Origin: SpSt-600 sp042408195 | GTDB taxonomy: Bacteria > Chloroflexota > Anaerolineae > SpSt-600 | Length of the DNA stretch: 64,000 bases | Direction: 5' to 3' | NCBI GenBank assembly: GCA_042408195.1 | Contig: JBHOQL010000094.1 | Span: 1 to 64,000 of the forward strand | Shown: positions 57,301 to 64,000 of the stretch, piece by piece | Layout: each line of letters starts with the position of its first letter | Numbering within the stretch: position 1 is the first letter of the stretch | The notes under the pieces: generated by a model | Databases searched by the model: none | Told to the model about the DNA's origin: nothing | Seen by the model: the letters and a program-made list of their open reading frames with translations, nothing else | Translations under genes and position numbers: made by a program

Positions 57301-58097
57301 TGGATCGGAACTGTGGTTCCGGCTACGATAGCCAACTGGTTCTGCCGGATGACTCTCAGCGCGAGCAGCGCGCACTGAGTATCGCCCCCTCCGACGGCTA
57401 CTGGGATTCCGGAAGGGAGTCCTAAATCGGCTGCGGCGGAAGGAGTTAGCCATCCCAGTGTTGTCCCAGATGGAAGCACAGGGGGGAGCATGGACTCAGG
57501 CAAGCCCAGTTCCATCAGCCATTCTTTCACCCATTCGCGTTTGTGGATGTCAAAAAGCATGCTTTCGCCAGCATGAGAGAAATCGGTGGCTATCTCTCCG
57601 CATAGCCGCCAGGTGATCCAGTCGCCGATGGTAAGGACAATGGACCCTCGGAGGAGTTCCGGGTGATTGCGGAGGAGCCATTGAAGCCTCGGGAGCATGA
57701 ATATCGGGGCTGGCCAATGACCCGTGCGCTGGTAAAGAGCTGGTCCTCTTTCCGAGGCCAGTTCGGTGCTCTCGGTGGCAGCGCGTGCGTCCCGGTTGGG
57801 GACAGCGAAAAGGGTTTGTCCGTCCCTTACCAACATAAGGGAGTGGCGCATTGAGGCGACTGCGATGCCCAGGATTTCCCTGGAGGAGGCTTTAGCTTTT
57901 TCCAGAGTTTCCCGAACGGTTTCAACCAGTAGAGTCCAATTCCTTTCAGCATTGAAATCGTACGCCCAGACCCCCTCTGGCGAAGGAGTATGCTTCCATT
58001 CGCGGCATGCGGTTATCGTAGAACCAGTTTCTACATCTACCAAGAGGGCACGCACGGAACCAGTCCCTGCGTCAATGCCCAACAAGTATCCTCCCAT
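54324..58097 (-). CDS. Four-domain fusion: FGGY kinase, D-2-hydroxyacid dehydrogenase, SCP2-like domain, class II aldolase
   Basis: One unbroken frame of 1257 residues. (1) FGGY carbohydrate kinase, about 4-485: YLLGIDAGTGSVRALLVD, catalytic Asp239 in GGGDTQCA, MTGGMTRSPFW. (2) D-2-hydroxyacid dehydrogenase, about 519-845: NAD motif GLGAIG (678-683), Arg762 in NTARAALVDE, Glu791, and His810 in TPHIGG. (3) SCP2-like domain, about 900-1015. (4) Class II (fuculose-phosphate-like) aldolase, about 1050-1250: GGNLSVR, Glu1121 in SSEWPMH, zinc ligands His1140, His1142 and His1202. All active residues look intact. A plausible pathway oxidises, phosphorylates and cleaves a sugar or autoinducer-like compound to an aldehyde, which the upstream AOR could oxidise (inference). 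Confidence 0.9.
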   Translation of the reverse strand: MGGYLLGIDAGTGSVRALLVDVETGSTITACREWKHTPSPEGVWAYDFNAERNWTLLVETVRETLEKAKASSREILGIAVASMRHSLMLVRDGQTLFAVPNRDARAATESTELASERGPALYQRTGHWPAPIFMLPRLQWLLRNHPELLRGSIVLTIGDWITWRLCGEIATDFSHAGESMLFDIHKREWVKEWLMELGLPESMLPPVLPSGTTLGWLTPSAAADLGLPSGIPVAVGGGDTQCALLALRVIRQNQLAIVAGTTVPIQGVAERPFLDSEGRLWTGLHILPDCWVVESGAGPMGESMAWFAQTIFPHSPCPPARFMAEASQARPGAGGVISSFGGQIFNARAMAFPVGTITLSHFLGEAPRPALCRAILEGMAFAIKANVEQIASLIGEPSRIAMTGGMTRSPFWNRLVANVLGRPVEISEIPDATALGAAICAGVGAGVFKDLKEGVERLSHTAIVHPEEGICETYGSLYSEWCKYLADLVRAHSLAADLILQNIAEPVKVRAFTPASFRPRILVTAQMDERSLAELGQLGDVRYACYRETLQVLTGDDLVEALRGVQIFITEVDIVDLEALKQLPELRVVVSCRGRAVNVDVEACTAMGIPVLYAPGRNADAVADLTVAFMIALLRKLIPADRFLREPGGEAGDMARMGQAFEAFLGRELWGKTVGLIGLGAIGRKVAQRLVPFGVRLLAYDPYIFPEEAALHDAELVPLEKLLAESDIVSLHAPVTDETRGMINREAIYRMKKGAFLINTARAALVDEEALAEALRNGHLAGAAVDVFSVEPPPSNHPLLMLPNVIATPHIGGNTEEVAIHQSRIVVEDLRRLLAGERPHNILNPEVLEGFSWTSPRRQVEKLEAIAARPAPAVSDLQQEQRFRAVQREERMERKPESVGVQAQMERILYRFCEMAAADKALTQFASGKRVTTHYTFSDIGLEFYLGFRDGKVLAGLGTPPEPAEVRMKADAETLDGILSGRISGTKAAMSGKLSFSGDVRLAMSLQRIQKDIIRLYTQAKEETGGIDFPVVQRPLTAAPIPAPVSLVDPREEMVQAINELYQLGLITATGGNLSVRIEGREECWITPSQVYKGSLRPEMMVRIDFQGNVLDGRAFAPSSEWPMHTAIYQARPGVQAVVHAHAPYATILALARLPFLPITAEASFIKEVPVVPFIMPGTRELAEAVVKALGEKNPVCLLQNHGVVVVATSLRRACNILETVERTAQLIWSCYAVGRKPAILPKEALKALRELGEMMA

Positions 58098-58114
58098 CTT
58101 CCCCTCCTTACCTA

Positions 58115-60064
58115 TCAGGAGAAAAAGTCTTCCAGTCCGAGCTCAGCCACCGTTTTCGGCAGGGGCAGACCCGTTTCGGGGTCAAGGCCAAGGCTTTGAA
58201 AGTAACTGGAAGCCATCGTTTCGATGTCAAGGGTGATCCCAGCCACAGGACCTTCTTCCTGAGGGGGAATGCCTAGCTCCCGGGCCGGCAATGGGAAACG
58301 CGGTGGGAGGCCTTCACGAGCATTGAAAGCATGGCGCAGGACTTGAATCCGCCAGCCGATCCGGAAGAATTCGGCTTCATCCACGCTCCATCCTGTGGCA
58401 GCGTTGAGCCATTTCAAGAAAGGAGGCTCCCCCATTTGGAGGGCGAAGTGGCAGAGTCCGAGGGAATCGTAAGCCCGCAGGATGGGGATCACTACTCCAA
58501 AGGTCCAGCCTCTGGCAGCATAATTGTAGCGGCCTGCGGGTTTGACCCCTCTGAGGGTAAAATAGGGGGCATAAGCTTTGATTTCGGTCATCCCGGACAT
58601 GGTGGCAGTATGCCGGCCTGGTGCCGGGTCCACATGATAGCCTAAGGCGACCCCCGGCTCGTATATGCCGCGGTGCATGGGGAGTTCCTGTCCCCCGGCA
58701 TGCATGGCCGCTTCCCGAGTTTCCTTACCCAGGAGCTCAGCAGCACGCTGGACTCCGTCGGCAAGCCAATTTCCCAGGCCTGGCCTTCTTTCTGCGATCC
58801 TGCGGACGAGCTCCACGATTGCTTCACCGTTTCCCCAACTCAGCGGAAGTTCCTCAGCCAATTCGGGCGGGAGCCAGCCCCTTTCGCGGGCCTCTATGGC
58901 GAAAGCTATCGCTACGCCGGTGGAGATGGTATCCAGGCCGGCCCGATTGCAGATTTCGTTGCACAGCATTACCGAAGCCAGGTCATCGTTGAGGAGGAGA
59001 GGGCCGAAAGCCGCCAGAGTTTCGTACTCCGGTTTGTGGCCAGAACTGCCATCGGGCAGGCGAGCGATGGCACCGCACGCTACTGGACAGGAGTGGCAGG
59101 CGAAGGAACGGATATTGTGGCGGATTACGGCCTCATCGCTCAGCCGACTGGAGCGCTCCAGTGGGAAGTCCTTGAAACCGATGCCAAGCCAATTCTTCAC
59201 TGGAGTATCGCCGAGTTCCACAAGGGGAGCCGTGCCTGCAGCTGTTCCATACCGCCGAAAAGTCTCAATGACAAATTGAACGGGCCCACTGCCCGTACGT
59301 ATGCGGAGCCGGCGCATAATCGGCAAGATGCGGATCAGGAAAGTGGGAATGAGGGGGGTCCAGCGGGAGGGCTTGTGGCGGAATAGGCTTAGGTAGGAAG
59401 AGCGAGCGGCCTGGAAGGCTTTGGGGTCAGCGATGGGGAGGCGGCCTTTTCCACGGACTGCCACGGCTTTGAGGCGTTTGGCCCCCATAACTGCCCCCAG
59501 GCCGCAACGGGCTGCTATGCGTCCTCCGGCATTCACGATGCCGGAAATAAGGGAAAGACGCTCACCTGCAGGCCCGATGCAGGCCACTCTGGCATCTTGG
59601 GCAAAATCCCGATGGATGGCTTCTTCAGTCTGCACTGTATCAAGTCCCCAAAGATAGGAAGCATCCCGTATTTCAACCCGATCGCCATCTATGGCCAGGT
59701 AAACGGGTTCGGATGCCACGCCAGTGATGAAAAGGCCATCGTAGCCGGCACTCCGGAGGGCCGGGCCGAAGTTGCCGCCGCAGTTGGCATCGCCCCATCC
59801 CCCAGTTAGAGGGGAGCGGGCTGCGACCATAAAGCGGCCGCTGAATGGGGCATTGCTTCCAGTGAGGAGACCGGGCAGAAAGGCTAAGACATTTTCCGGA
59901 CTTAGAGGGTTAGCCCCGGGGGGCATTCTCTTGTAGAGGATAGCGGCACCCAGTCCGTAGCCTCCTAAAAAACGCCGGTAAAAAGATTCGGGGATTTCTT
60001 CCACCCAGAACTTCTTAGTGCTCAAATCTACCCAAAGTATTCTTCCCCAAAAACCATAGCCCAT
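58115..60064 (-). CDS. Aldehyde ferredoxin oxidoreductase (tungsten/molybdopterin family)
   Basis: A 649-residue enzyme. The N-terminal domain has GRILWVDLSTKKFWVEEIP, FLGGYGLGAAIL, GSNAPFSGRFMVAARSPLTGGWGDANCGG, and domain 2 the [4Fe-4S] motif CHSCPVACG with the fourth Cys in DSLGLCHFALQ. DTISTGVAIAFAIE is also typical. AORs oxidise aldehydes to acids with ferredoxin. The ATG at 60064 (MGYGFWGR) is the usual AOR start; a GTG at 60079 overlaps the regulator's stop as GTGA and remains possible. The fusion protein starts 17 bases after its stop. Confidence 0.93.
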   Translation of the reverse strand: MGYGFWGRILWVDLSTKKFWVEEIPESFYRRFLGGYGLGAAILYKRMPPGANPLSPENVLAFLPGLLTGSNAPFSGRFMVAARSPLTGGWGDANCGGNFGPALRSAGYDGLFITGVASEPVYLAIDGDRVEIRDASYLWGLDTVQTEEAIHRDFAQDARVACIGPAGERLSLISGIVNAGGRIAARCGLGAVMGAKRLKAVAVRGKGRLPIADPKAFQAARSSYLSLFRHKPSRWTPLIPTFLIRILPIMRRLRIRTGSGPVQFVIETFRRYGTAAGTAPLVELGDTPVKNWLGIGFKDFPLERSSRLSDEAVIRHNIRSFACHSCPVACGAIARLPDGSSGHKPEYETLAAFGPLLLNDDLASVMLCNEICNRAGLDTISTGVAIAFAIEARERGWLPPELAEELPLSWGNGEAIVELVRRIAERRPGLGNWLADGVQRAAELLGKETREAAMHAGGQELPMHRGIYEPGVALGYHVDPAPGRHTATMSGMTEIKAYAPYFTLRGVKPAGRYNYAARGWTFGVVIPILRAYDSLGLCHFALQMGEPPFLKWLNAATGWSVDEAEFFRIGWRIQVLRHAFNAREGLPPRFPLPARELGIPPQEEGPVAGITLDIETMASSYFQSLGLDPETGLPLPKTVAELGLEDFFS

Positions 60065-60075
60065 AATTTTTCCCC

Positions 60076-60831
60076 TCACTTGAAAGTTTCCAGTTCCTTG
60101 CGATTACAGCGCACTACTGCCTTAAAGCAGTCTCCTCTGTGGATGGTCCGAATGAAAGCTATGGGGATGTCTTCGGCGGAAAAGACGATGCGAGTATTGA
60201 GGACTATCGGTTTACCTTCCCGGATCCCGAGTTCGGCTGCTTCATATGGGCCTGCGGTGGAAAGCTCAACCGAGTCTATGGCATAAGCCAAGAAAACGGT
60301 GAAATTTTCCTCTAGCGCCTGAAACAGGCTTTTGTCGTTCAAATCCAATTCCATCAAGTTGGGGAAGAAGCGATAAGGGAGCAGGGCTGTTTCCAAAGCC
60401 ATGACCTGGTCATCGGCGATGCGCAGGCGGACTATGCGGACGACAAGGTCTTCCTCTTCCAGGCGCAGAGCCTCCCTTACTTCGGGTGGTGGTTTGGCTA
60501 TTTCTTGACGGATAACTCTGACTTTGGCTGCGAGGCCGAGGCTTTTCATGAGATCGGTGTAGCGGAAGAAAAAGAAGGGTTCTTCCCGTAGAGTGGCTTT
60601 CGGTGGAGCCACAAAAGTCCCTTTGCCTTTTTTGCGGACCACTAGGCCTTCATTCACAAGCTGGGACAGGGCCATGCGGGCGGTCATGCGGGAGACACCA
60701 CACTCGTTGCATATTTGTGTTTCTGAGGGCAGAGGGTCTCCAGGCTTCAGGCGGCCGCTGAGGATCTCCTCGCGAAGCTGTTCGTAAATTTGATAGTAAA
60801 GGGGAATGTGACTTTCGTGATTCACACGCAT
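60076..60831 (-). CDS. GntR family transcriptional regulator (HutC/UTRA subfamily)
   Basis: A 251-residue protein with the N-terminal winged helix (IPLYYQIYEQLREEILSGRLKPGDPLPSE, GVSRMTARMALSQLVNEGLVVRKKGKGTFV) and a UTRA effector domain from about 85 (ALRLEEEDLVVRIVRLRIADDQVMALETALLPY, YAIDSVELSTAG). HutC-type regulators sense small molecules such as sugars or phosphonates. It heads the AOR-fusion operon, with an autoregulatory-looking operator in its promoter. No ribosome site is obvious. Confidence 0.93.
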   Translation of the reverse strand: MRVNHESHIPLYYQIYEQLREEILSGRLKPGDPLPSETQICNECGVSRMTARMALSQLVNEGLVVRKKGKGTFVAPPKATLREEPFFFFRYTDLMKSLGLAAKVRVIRQEIAKPPPEVREALRLEEEDLVVRIVRLRIADDQVMALETALLPYRFFPNLMELDLNDKSLFQALEENFTVFLAYAIDSVELSTAGPYEAAELGIREGKPIVLNTRIVFSAEDIPIAFIRTIHRGDCFKAVVRCNRKELETFK

Positions 60832-60847
60832 AGTTCTCTTCGTTAAC

Positions 60848-60859
60848 TTGTATAGACAT
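60848..60859. promoter_or_regulatory. GntR/HutC-type operator candidate
   Basis: TTGTATAGACAT contains the GTATAGAC core seen in HutC/YvoA-type sites. It lies directly after the -10, overlapping its end, so binding would block the operon's own transcription. Confidence 0.5.
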
Positions 60860-60886
60860 TATATCAGGCTCAATAGAGCGGTGCAA
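60858..60886 (-). promoter_or_regulatory. Promoter of the GntR-AOR-fusion operon
   Basis: Minus-strand TTGCAC (60881-60886), 17 bases ending in TGA, TATAAT (60858-60863), an extended -10 type promoter. Confidence 0.65.
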
Positions 60887-60889
60887 GTT

Positions 60890-61201
60890 TGATAGATTAC
60901 GCGGCCTACCTGGGGCACCATCCAAGTAAATGCCTCAGGAATGTTATATCTTTTTGCCCACCCCCGTGGGGCTTAGGGTTTGCCTGGTTTAGAGCCCCGC
61001 TCGTGGGCTGTGGTGTTTCCGAGGGTAAACACAAGGGGAAGCCTGAGTTACAAAAGAATAAGCCTCTCAGCCTATTAGCGGATGTATAAGCCGAATAAAA
61101 ACCTGCTTTGCGTTTGAACTTGCTTGCACTTACCGGCTAATGTCTAGCCTGCGGGACAGGCACTCCAGCCTGTGATCAGATTTAGGAGCCGGAAGCCCGT
61201 T
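60890..61201. other. Intergenic stretch with small hairpins, no gene seen
   Basis: Contains several short G/C-rich inverted repeats, for example ACAGGC/GCCTGT (61156-61173) 29 bases after the larA stop on the minus strand, without T-runs. No tRNA, coding frame or clear riboswitch was recognised. Confidence 0.35.
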
Positions 61202-62470
61202 TTACTTTAGGTAAGGTATCGTCTGGGGGCCTTCAGGGATAACACACACCTTGGCTCCGGGGCCGTATCGGGCTAAAAGTTCCTGTAGTGTTTCTTCTAT
61301 GGACTCACAGGGCTTCAAGAGGGCTTCCCTTATCTGGCTCTCTGTAAGGTATGTGCTTTTGACGTAGACATCGGCTTTGAGCTGAATAAGGGCTTGGATC
61401 TGGGCCTCCCATTGGTCCTGAACCAGAAAGCCCGGTCGGCGGACTATCTCCAAAAGCTCGGCAGGGGAGGAAGCCATCTTGAGGATATTTTTGTATTCCC
61501 CGTGGTCCGGGATGCCATCGCGACACTCGGCGGCGATTATTATGCTCCCCCCTTCTTTAACCACCCTTGCCGCTACTGACATCCCCTTGACCGCCTGGTA
61601 GAGGTTTATGTCCAGCGGATAGCCAGAATTGGTAGTAATAACAATATCAAAGGGCTCTTCAACTTCCACCATGGCGGAGGACGCAGCGAATTTAACTCCT
61701 CTGGCGTGAGCCTCCCATACATCGCCGGCAAAAACTCCGGTTATACGTTTCTCCCGGTTCAGGGTCACGTTAACCACGAAATTGGGTTTGGTTCGGGCAG
61801 CCACTTCCCTTATCTCTTCCCAAATGGGGTTGCCCTCCGTTACACCCCAGGTAGCCCGGGGGTCGTCTATCATCTCGGCCCCGTGGTTCATGAGGATTGT
61901 CTCCAAGCCCGCTATCCCCGGAAGCACTGCTTTTGGCCCCCCGGAGAAGCCGGCGAAGAAGTGCGGCTCTATGAAGCCAGTGAGGATTTTGAATGAAGTC
62001 TCCAGGTAGACCTTGTTTACCCAGGCCGGATGTCCGAAGCTCGTCTCCCCCAGGTACTGAAGATTGGACTTATCGTTGCAATCGTGCTGGAGGATGGTGT
62101 AATTTGCGACCACCTCCGGACCCAGCATTTCCTCCAGCTCTTGGCGAGTTTGCGGACGGTGGGTCCCAAGGGCGTTTATGAGGATGATGTTACCTCTTGG
62201 GACATGAGAGAGTTCCTCCAGTATGAGTGGGATAACCTTGCGGTTGGGCATTGGGCGGGTTATGTCGCTGAAGACTATGGCGACCGTATCCGAAGGACGG
62301 ACAAGCTCTCTGAGAGGAGGAGAAGCTATGGGCTCCCTGAGGGCCTTTCGGATGGCCCCTTCCTCATCTGGAAGGCCAGGGACGAAATTGGGCTCTATGA
62401 TTTTCACATCCAGATCATCAGGCAATTCTACCCAGAGCCCTTCTTTTCCGTAAGCCAGCCGGACCTTCAT
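61202..62470 (-). CDS. larA: Nickel-dependent lactate racemase family protein (LarA)
   Basis: A 422-residue protein. DTVAIVFSDITRPMPNRKVIP, NALGTHRPQTRQELEEMLG (His of THR), GFIEPHFFAGFSGGPKAVLPGIAG (second His and the Lys that holds the nickel-pincer cofactor) and the C-terminal DUF2088 part are all present. LarA homologues racemise or epimerise various 2-hydroxyacids using a nickel-pincer nucleotide made by LarB, LarC and LarE, none of which is here. The ATG overlaps the [2Fe-2S] gene's stop by ATGA, an uncommon partner. Substrate specificity cannot be read. Confidence 0.9.
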   Translation of the reverse strand: MKVRLAYGKEGLWVELPDDLDVKIIEPNFVPGLPDEEGAIRKALREPIASPPLRELVRPSDTVAIVFSDITRPMPNRKVIPLILEELSHVPRGNIILINALGTHRPQTRQELEEMLGPEVVANYTILQHDCNDKSNLQYLGETSFGHPAWVNKVYLETSFKILTGFIEPHFFAGFSGGPKAVLPGIAGLETILMNHGAEMIDDPRATWGVTEGNPIWEEIREVAARTKPNFVVNVTLNREKRITGVFAGDVWEAHARGVKFAASSAMVEVEEPFDIVITTNSGYPLDINLYQAVKGMSVAARVVKEGGSIIIAAECRDGIPDHGEYKNILKMASSPAELLEIVRRPGFLVQDQWEAQIQALIQLKADVYVKSTYLTESQIREALLKPCESIEETLQELLARYGPGAKVCVIPEGPQTIPYLK

Positions 62471-62943
62471 GATTTCCTACTTCCCATTTTAGTTATGGCA
62501 GCTTTTATAGCATCCACTATCTGGTAATACCCAGTGCAGCGGCATAGATTGCCAGCAATGGCTTCTTTGATATCATCCTCTGAAGGATTGGGGTTTCTGT
62601 CCAGCAGGGCTTTAGTAGACATTATGAAGCCCGGGGTGCAGTAACCGCACTGGACAGCGAAGTGTTCTATAAAAGCTTCTTGGATAGGGTGTAGCTTGTC
62701 ACCTTTGGGTAGCCCTTCAATGGTCTCCACCTTAGCTCCGTCCACCTTCATGGCCGGGTAAATGCACGAAGTAATGGCTTTGCCATCCACGATCACCGTG
62801 CAGGCTCCACATTCTCCCTCTTCGCATCCTATTTTCGTTCCTATGAGGCCAAGCCTTTCCCGCAGTACATAGGCCAGTGTCTCAAAAGGCTGGATTTCTA
62901 CTGTTCGTTCCCTTCCGTTGAGAGTAAAAGTAATCTTGGGCAT
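62467..62943 (-). CDS. [2Fe-2S] subunit of a xanthine dehydrogenase/CO-dehydrogenase-type enzyme
   Basis: A 158-residue protein starting MPKITFTLNGRERTVEI at ATG 62943 (GGAGGT seven bases before). Plant-type cluster: CEEGECGACTVIVDGK with the fourth Cys in SCIYP; the second cluster domain has CGYCTPGF and LCRCTGY. These small subunits feed electrons between a molybdopterin large subunit and FAD. The large and FAD subunits are not adjacent, so it is either an orphan or works with genes elsewhere. It is coupled to larA. Confidence 0.93.
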   Translation of the reverse strand: MPKITFTLNGRERTVEIQPFETLAYVLRERLGLIGTKIGCEEGECGACTVIVDGKAITSCIYPAMKVDGAKVETIEGLPKGDKLHPIQEAFIEHFAVQCGYCTPGFIMSTKALLDRNPNPSEDDIKEAIAGNLCRCTGYYQIVDAIKAAITKMGSRKS

Positions 62944-63115
62944 AACCTGGACCTCCTTATCAAAATTTTTCGACGGTCTCAGTTTATAGAGGCGTAGCAC
63001 CAGAATTCCACAAAGGTGGCAACCTCCTTCGAACTAGCTTTCTATGGGACACCTTCCGAAACGCTAGTTTTGCCTATCCCCGTGGATTTAAGGGATAAAC
63101 AGGGTTGCACCCATG

Positions 63116-63131
63116 CAAAGGGCTACCTTTG
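63116..63131 (-). terminator. Hairpin just after the penicillin acylase gene
   Basis: CAAAGG and CCTTTG form a perfect 6-bp stem around GCTA, four bases past the stop. No T-run on the minus strand, so only a weak candidate. The rest of 62944-63115 shows no gene. Confidence 0.3.
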
Positions 63132-63134
63132 TCC

Positions 63135-64000
63135 CTATTTTGGTTTTAGAGTCAAAATGGTTTCGGCGTAACTCTCTACTTTCTCTTTGCTCCAGAGCAT
63201 TGGATGGTATTCGCCCTTTGCCCACTTCATTATAAAGTCGCCGTAGTGAGGGTGATATGGGTGGCCAGACTGGCCGGTAGTGTGAATGGAAAGGGAGTTG
63301 TCCCATGCTCCTACATCTATGATCTGCCGGTACGAAGGGAGGACCAGTACCTCAAAGGGTTTTTCGGGGTTGTAAATGGTATTATTCACCGTTTCAGAGC
63401 TCCCACTCACGGGCACAGGGCCACGGTTGAAAAGGTTCTCAATGAGTTTTACCCCTGACCTCCCCAGGGTTTCGTTCCGGAAGATGGCCACATGGACCCT
63501 TCCCCATTGCCACTTGCTCATATCCTTGCCTAAGCGCTTCGTGATTTCGTCAATGGCTTCTTTGAGAGCTTTGAGGAGGATCTCATCCCTGGTTTCGGTG
63601 CCGGGGGTGTAGATGTTGTCGTACCAAAGGGATTGGGGGTTGGCCAAGATGGAAGCTAAGACTTGCATAGTTAGGGACCCAGTTTCCAAGAAGGCACTGA
63701 AAGCTTTATTCCCGAACTCATCCGCCAAGATGTTTCGAAGCAGACTGAGTCTCAAGGCCTCAAAGATCGTGGCTCCGACCGATTCCGGAACGGCCTGTCG
63801 GTCCCACTGCCTGAGGATTTCTAATGCTTCCTTAAGGCGTGGATCATTCGGAGAAAGGGCAATGAGGTAGGGGATAACTTCATCGGCATGGAGGACGTAG
63901 GAATCCATATGCATGGCTTTGAAGTCCTCAATGCTGAGCTTGTCTTTGGAATTGATTAAATTAACTATTCGCTGCGCCCGGTAGCCTCGGTTCCAGTCAC
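63135..64000 (-). CDS. Penicillin acylase family protein, C-terminal part (cut by window end)
   Basis: The frame stays open past the ATG at 63914 to the window edge, giving RGYRAQRIVNLINSKDKLS then FKAMHMDSYVLHADEVIPYL, the usual beta-chain segment of penicillin G acylase/cephalosporin acylase enzymes. Later come QWGRVHVAIF, the VSGSSETVNNTIYNP stretch, QIIDVGAWDNSLSIHTTGQSGHPYHPHYGD and MLWSKEKVE, all family motifs of the C-terminal beta chain. These Ntn hydrolases are secreted and cleave amides, often acyl-homoserine lactones or beta-lactams. The catalytic Ser of the beta chain lies off the window. Confidence 0.9.
   Translation of the reverse strand, partial: DWNRGYRAQRIVNLINSKDKLSIEDFKAMHMDSYVLHADEVIPYLIALSPNDPRLKEALEILRQWDRQAVPESVGATIFEALRLSLLRNILADEFGNKAFSAFLETGSLTMQVLASILANPQSLWYDNIYTPGTETRDEILLKALKEAIDEITKRLGKDMSKWQWGRVHVAIFRNETLGRSGVKLIENLFNRGPVPVSGSSETVNNTIYNPEKPFEVLVLPSYRQIIDVGAWDNSLSIHTTGQSGHPYHPHYGDFIMKWAKGEYHPMLWSKEKVESYAETILTLKPK

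Noticed and set aside
58673..59386. A 237-codon plus-strand frame
   Set aside because: Antisense to the aldehyde ferredoxin oxidoreductase, which accounts for the region.
60890..61201. Possible molybdenum/tungsten cofactor riboswitch before the GntR-AOR operon
   Set aside because: The stretch lies upstream of the operon's promoter on that strand, so it would not be in its transcript, and the hairpins do not match the known core.
63001..63115. Inverted AACTAGC/GCTAGTT arms with a long loop
   Set aside because: Arms are only 7 bp with a loop of over 20 bases, and no gene or element border coincides with them.
1..64000. CRISPR arrays, prophage or integrated plasmid
   Set aside because: No regularly spaced repeats, integrase, phage structural genes or att-like duplications were noticed; base composition is even.

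Overview
The window reads as one contiguous piece of a bacterial chromosome with evenly mixed base composition (about 52-55% G+C by eye), tightly packed genes, many ATGA/TGATG stop-start overlaps and sigma-70-like promoters (TTGnnn, 16-17 bp, TATAAT). The gene mix suggests an anaerobic or microaerobic, possibly thermophilic member of the Chloroflexota: two GT39 membrane glycosyltransferases with C-terminal beta domains, a DUF6125-like protein, LysM plus lamin-tail architecture, an aldehyde ferredoxin oxidoreductase, LarA and cytochrome bd. That assignment is inference; the window has no rRNA or tRNA gene to test it.

Layout. 1-6.8 kb: an exported FlgD-like protein (cut by the window edge, TTG start), then a membrane serine protease, a rhomboid protease and two tandem GT39 glycosyltransferases. 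6.9-16 kb: ychF with a large orphan histidine kinase, a transketolase-like enzyme, and the recR-ybaB-dnaX replication/repair operon. 16-22 kb: a LysM protein, a histidine phosphatase with a B12 radical SAM protein, and scpA downstream of an unusual glycosidase-like/amidase fusion. 22.3-32.5 kb is an origin-proximal block: dnaA, a Rad50/SbcC-like ATPase, a methyltransferase whose start codon lies in a near-perfect parS site, a JAMM peptidase, gyrA, an AlbA_2/Schlafen-type regulator, a metallo-beta-lactamase fold enzyme and rsfS. 32.5-42 kb: a sirtuin, feoAB behind a palindromic iron-type operator, and a seven-gene operon from fumarase to chrA. 42-47 kb: a five-gene glycan operon (triosephosphate isomerase-like, two GT4, MGMT, a GH-like lipoprotein), preceded by an IS remnant. 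47-50.5 kb: cydAB and a peroxiredoxin. 50.7-64 kb: a TIR/DUF4062-like protein; herA with an adenosine-specific kinase and a phosphatase-like enzyme; a GntR-AOR-four-domain fusion operon; a [2Fe-2S] protein with LarA; and part of a penicillin acylase.

Two observations stand out. (1) The peroxiredoxin at 49788-50384 has an in-frame UGA exactly where the peroxidatic cysteine belongs, and a bacterial SECIS-like hairpin follows it, so it is best read as a selenoprotein. ORF calling truncates it to 147 residues. It lies just upstream of cydAB, behind a perfect TTGACA-N17-TATAAT promoter. (2) One uninterrupted 1257-codon gene (54324-58097) joins an FGGY sugar kinase, a D-2-hydroxyacid dehydrogenase, an SCP2-like domain and a class II aldolase. 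It follows a GntR/UTRA regulator and an aldehyde ferredoxin oxidoreductase and looks like a compact, undescribed catabolic pathway.
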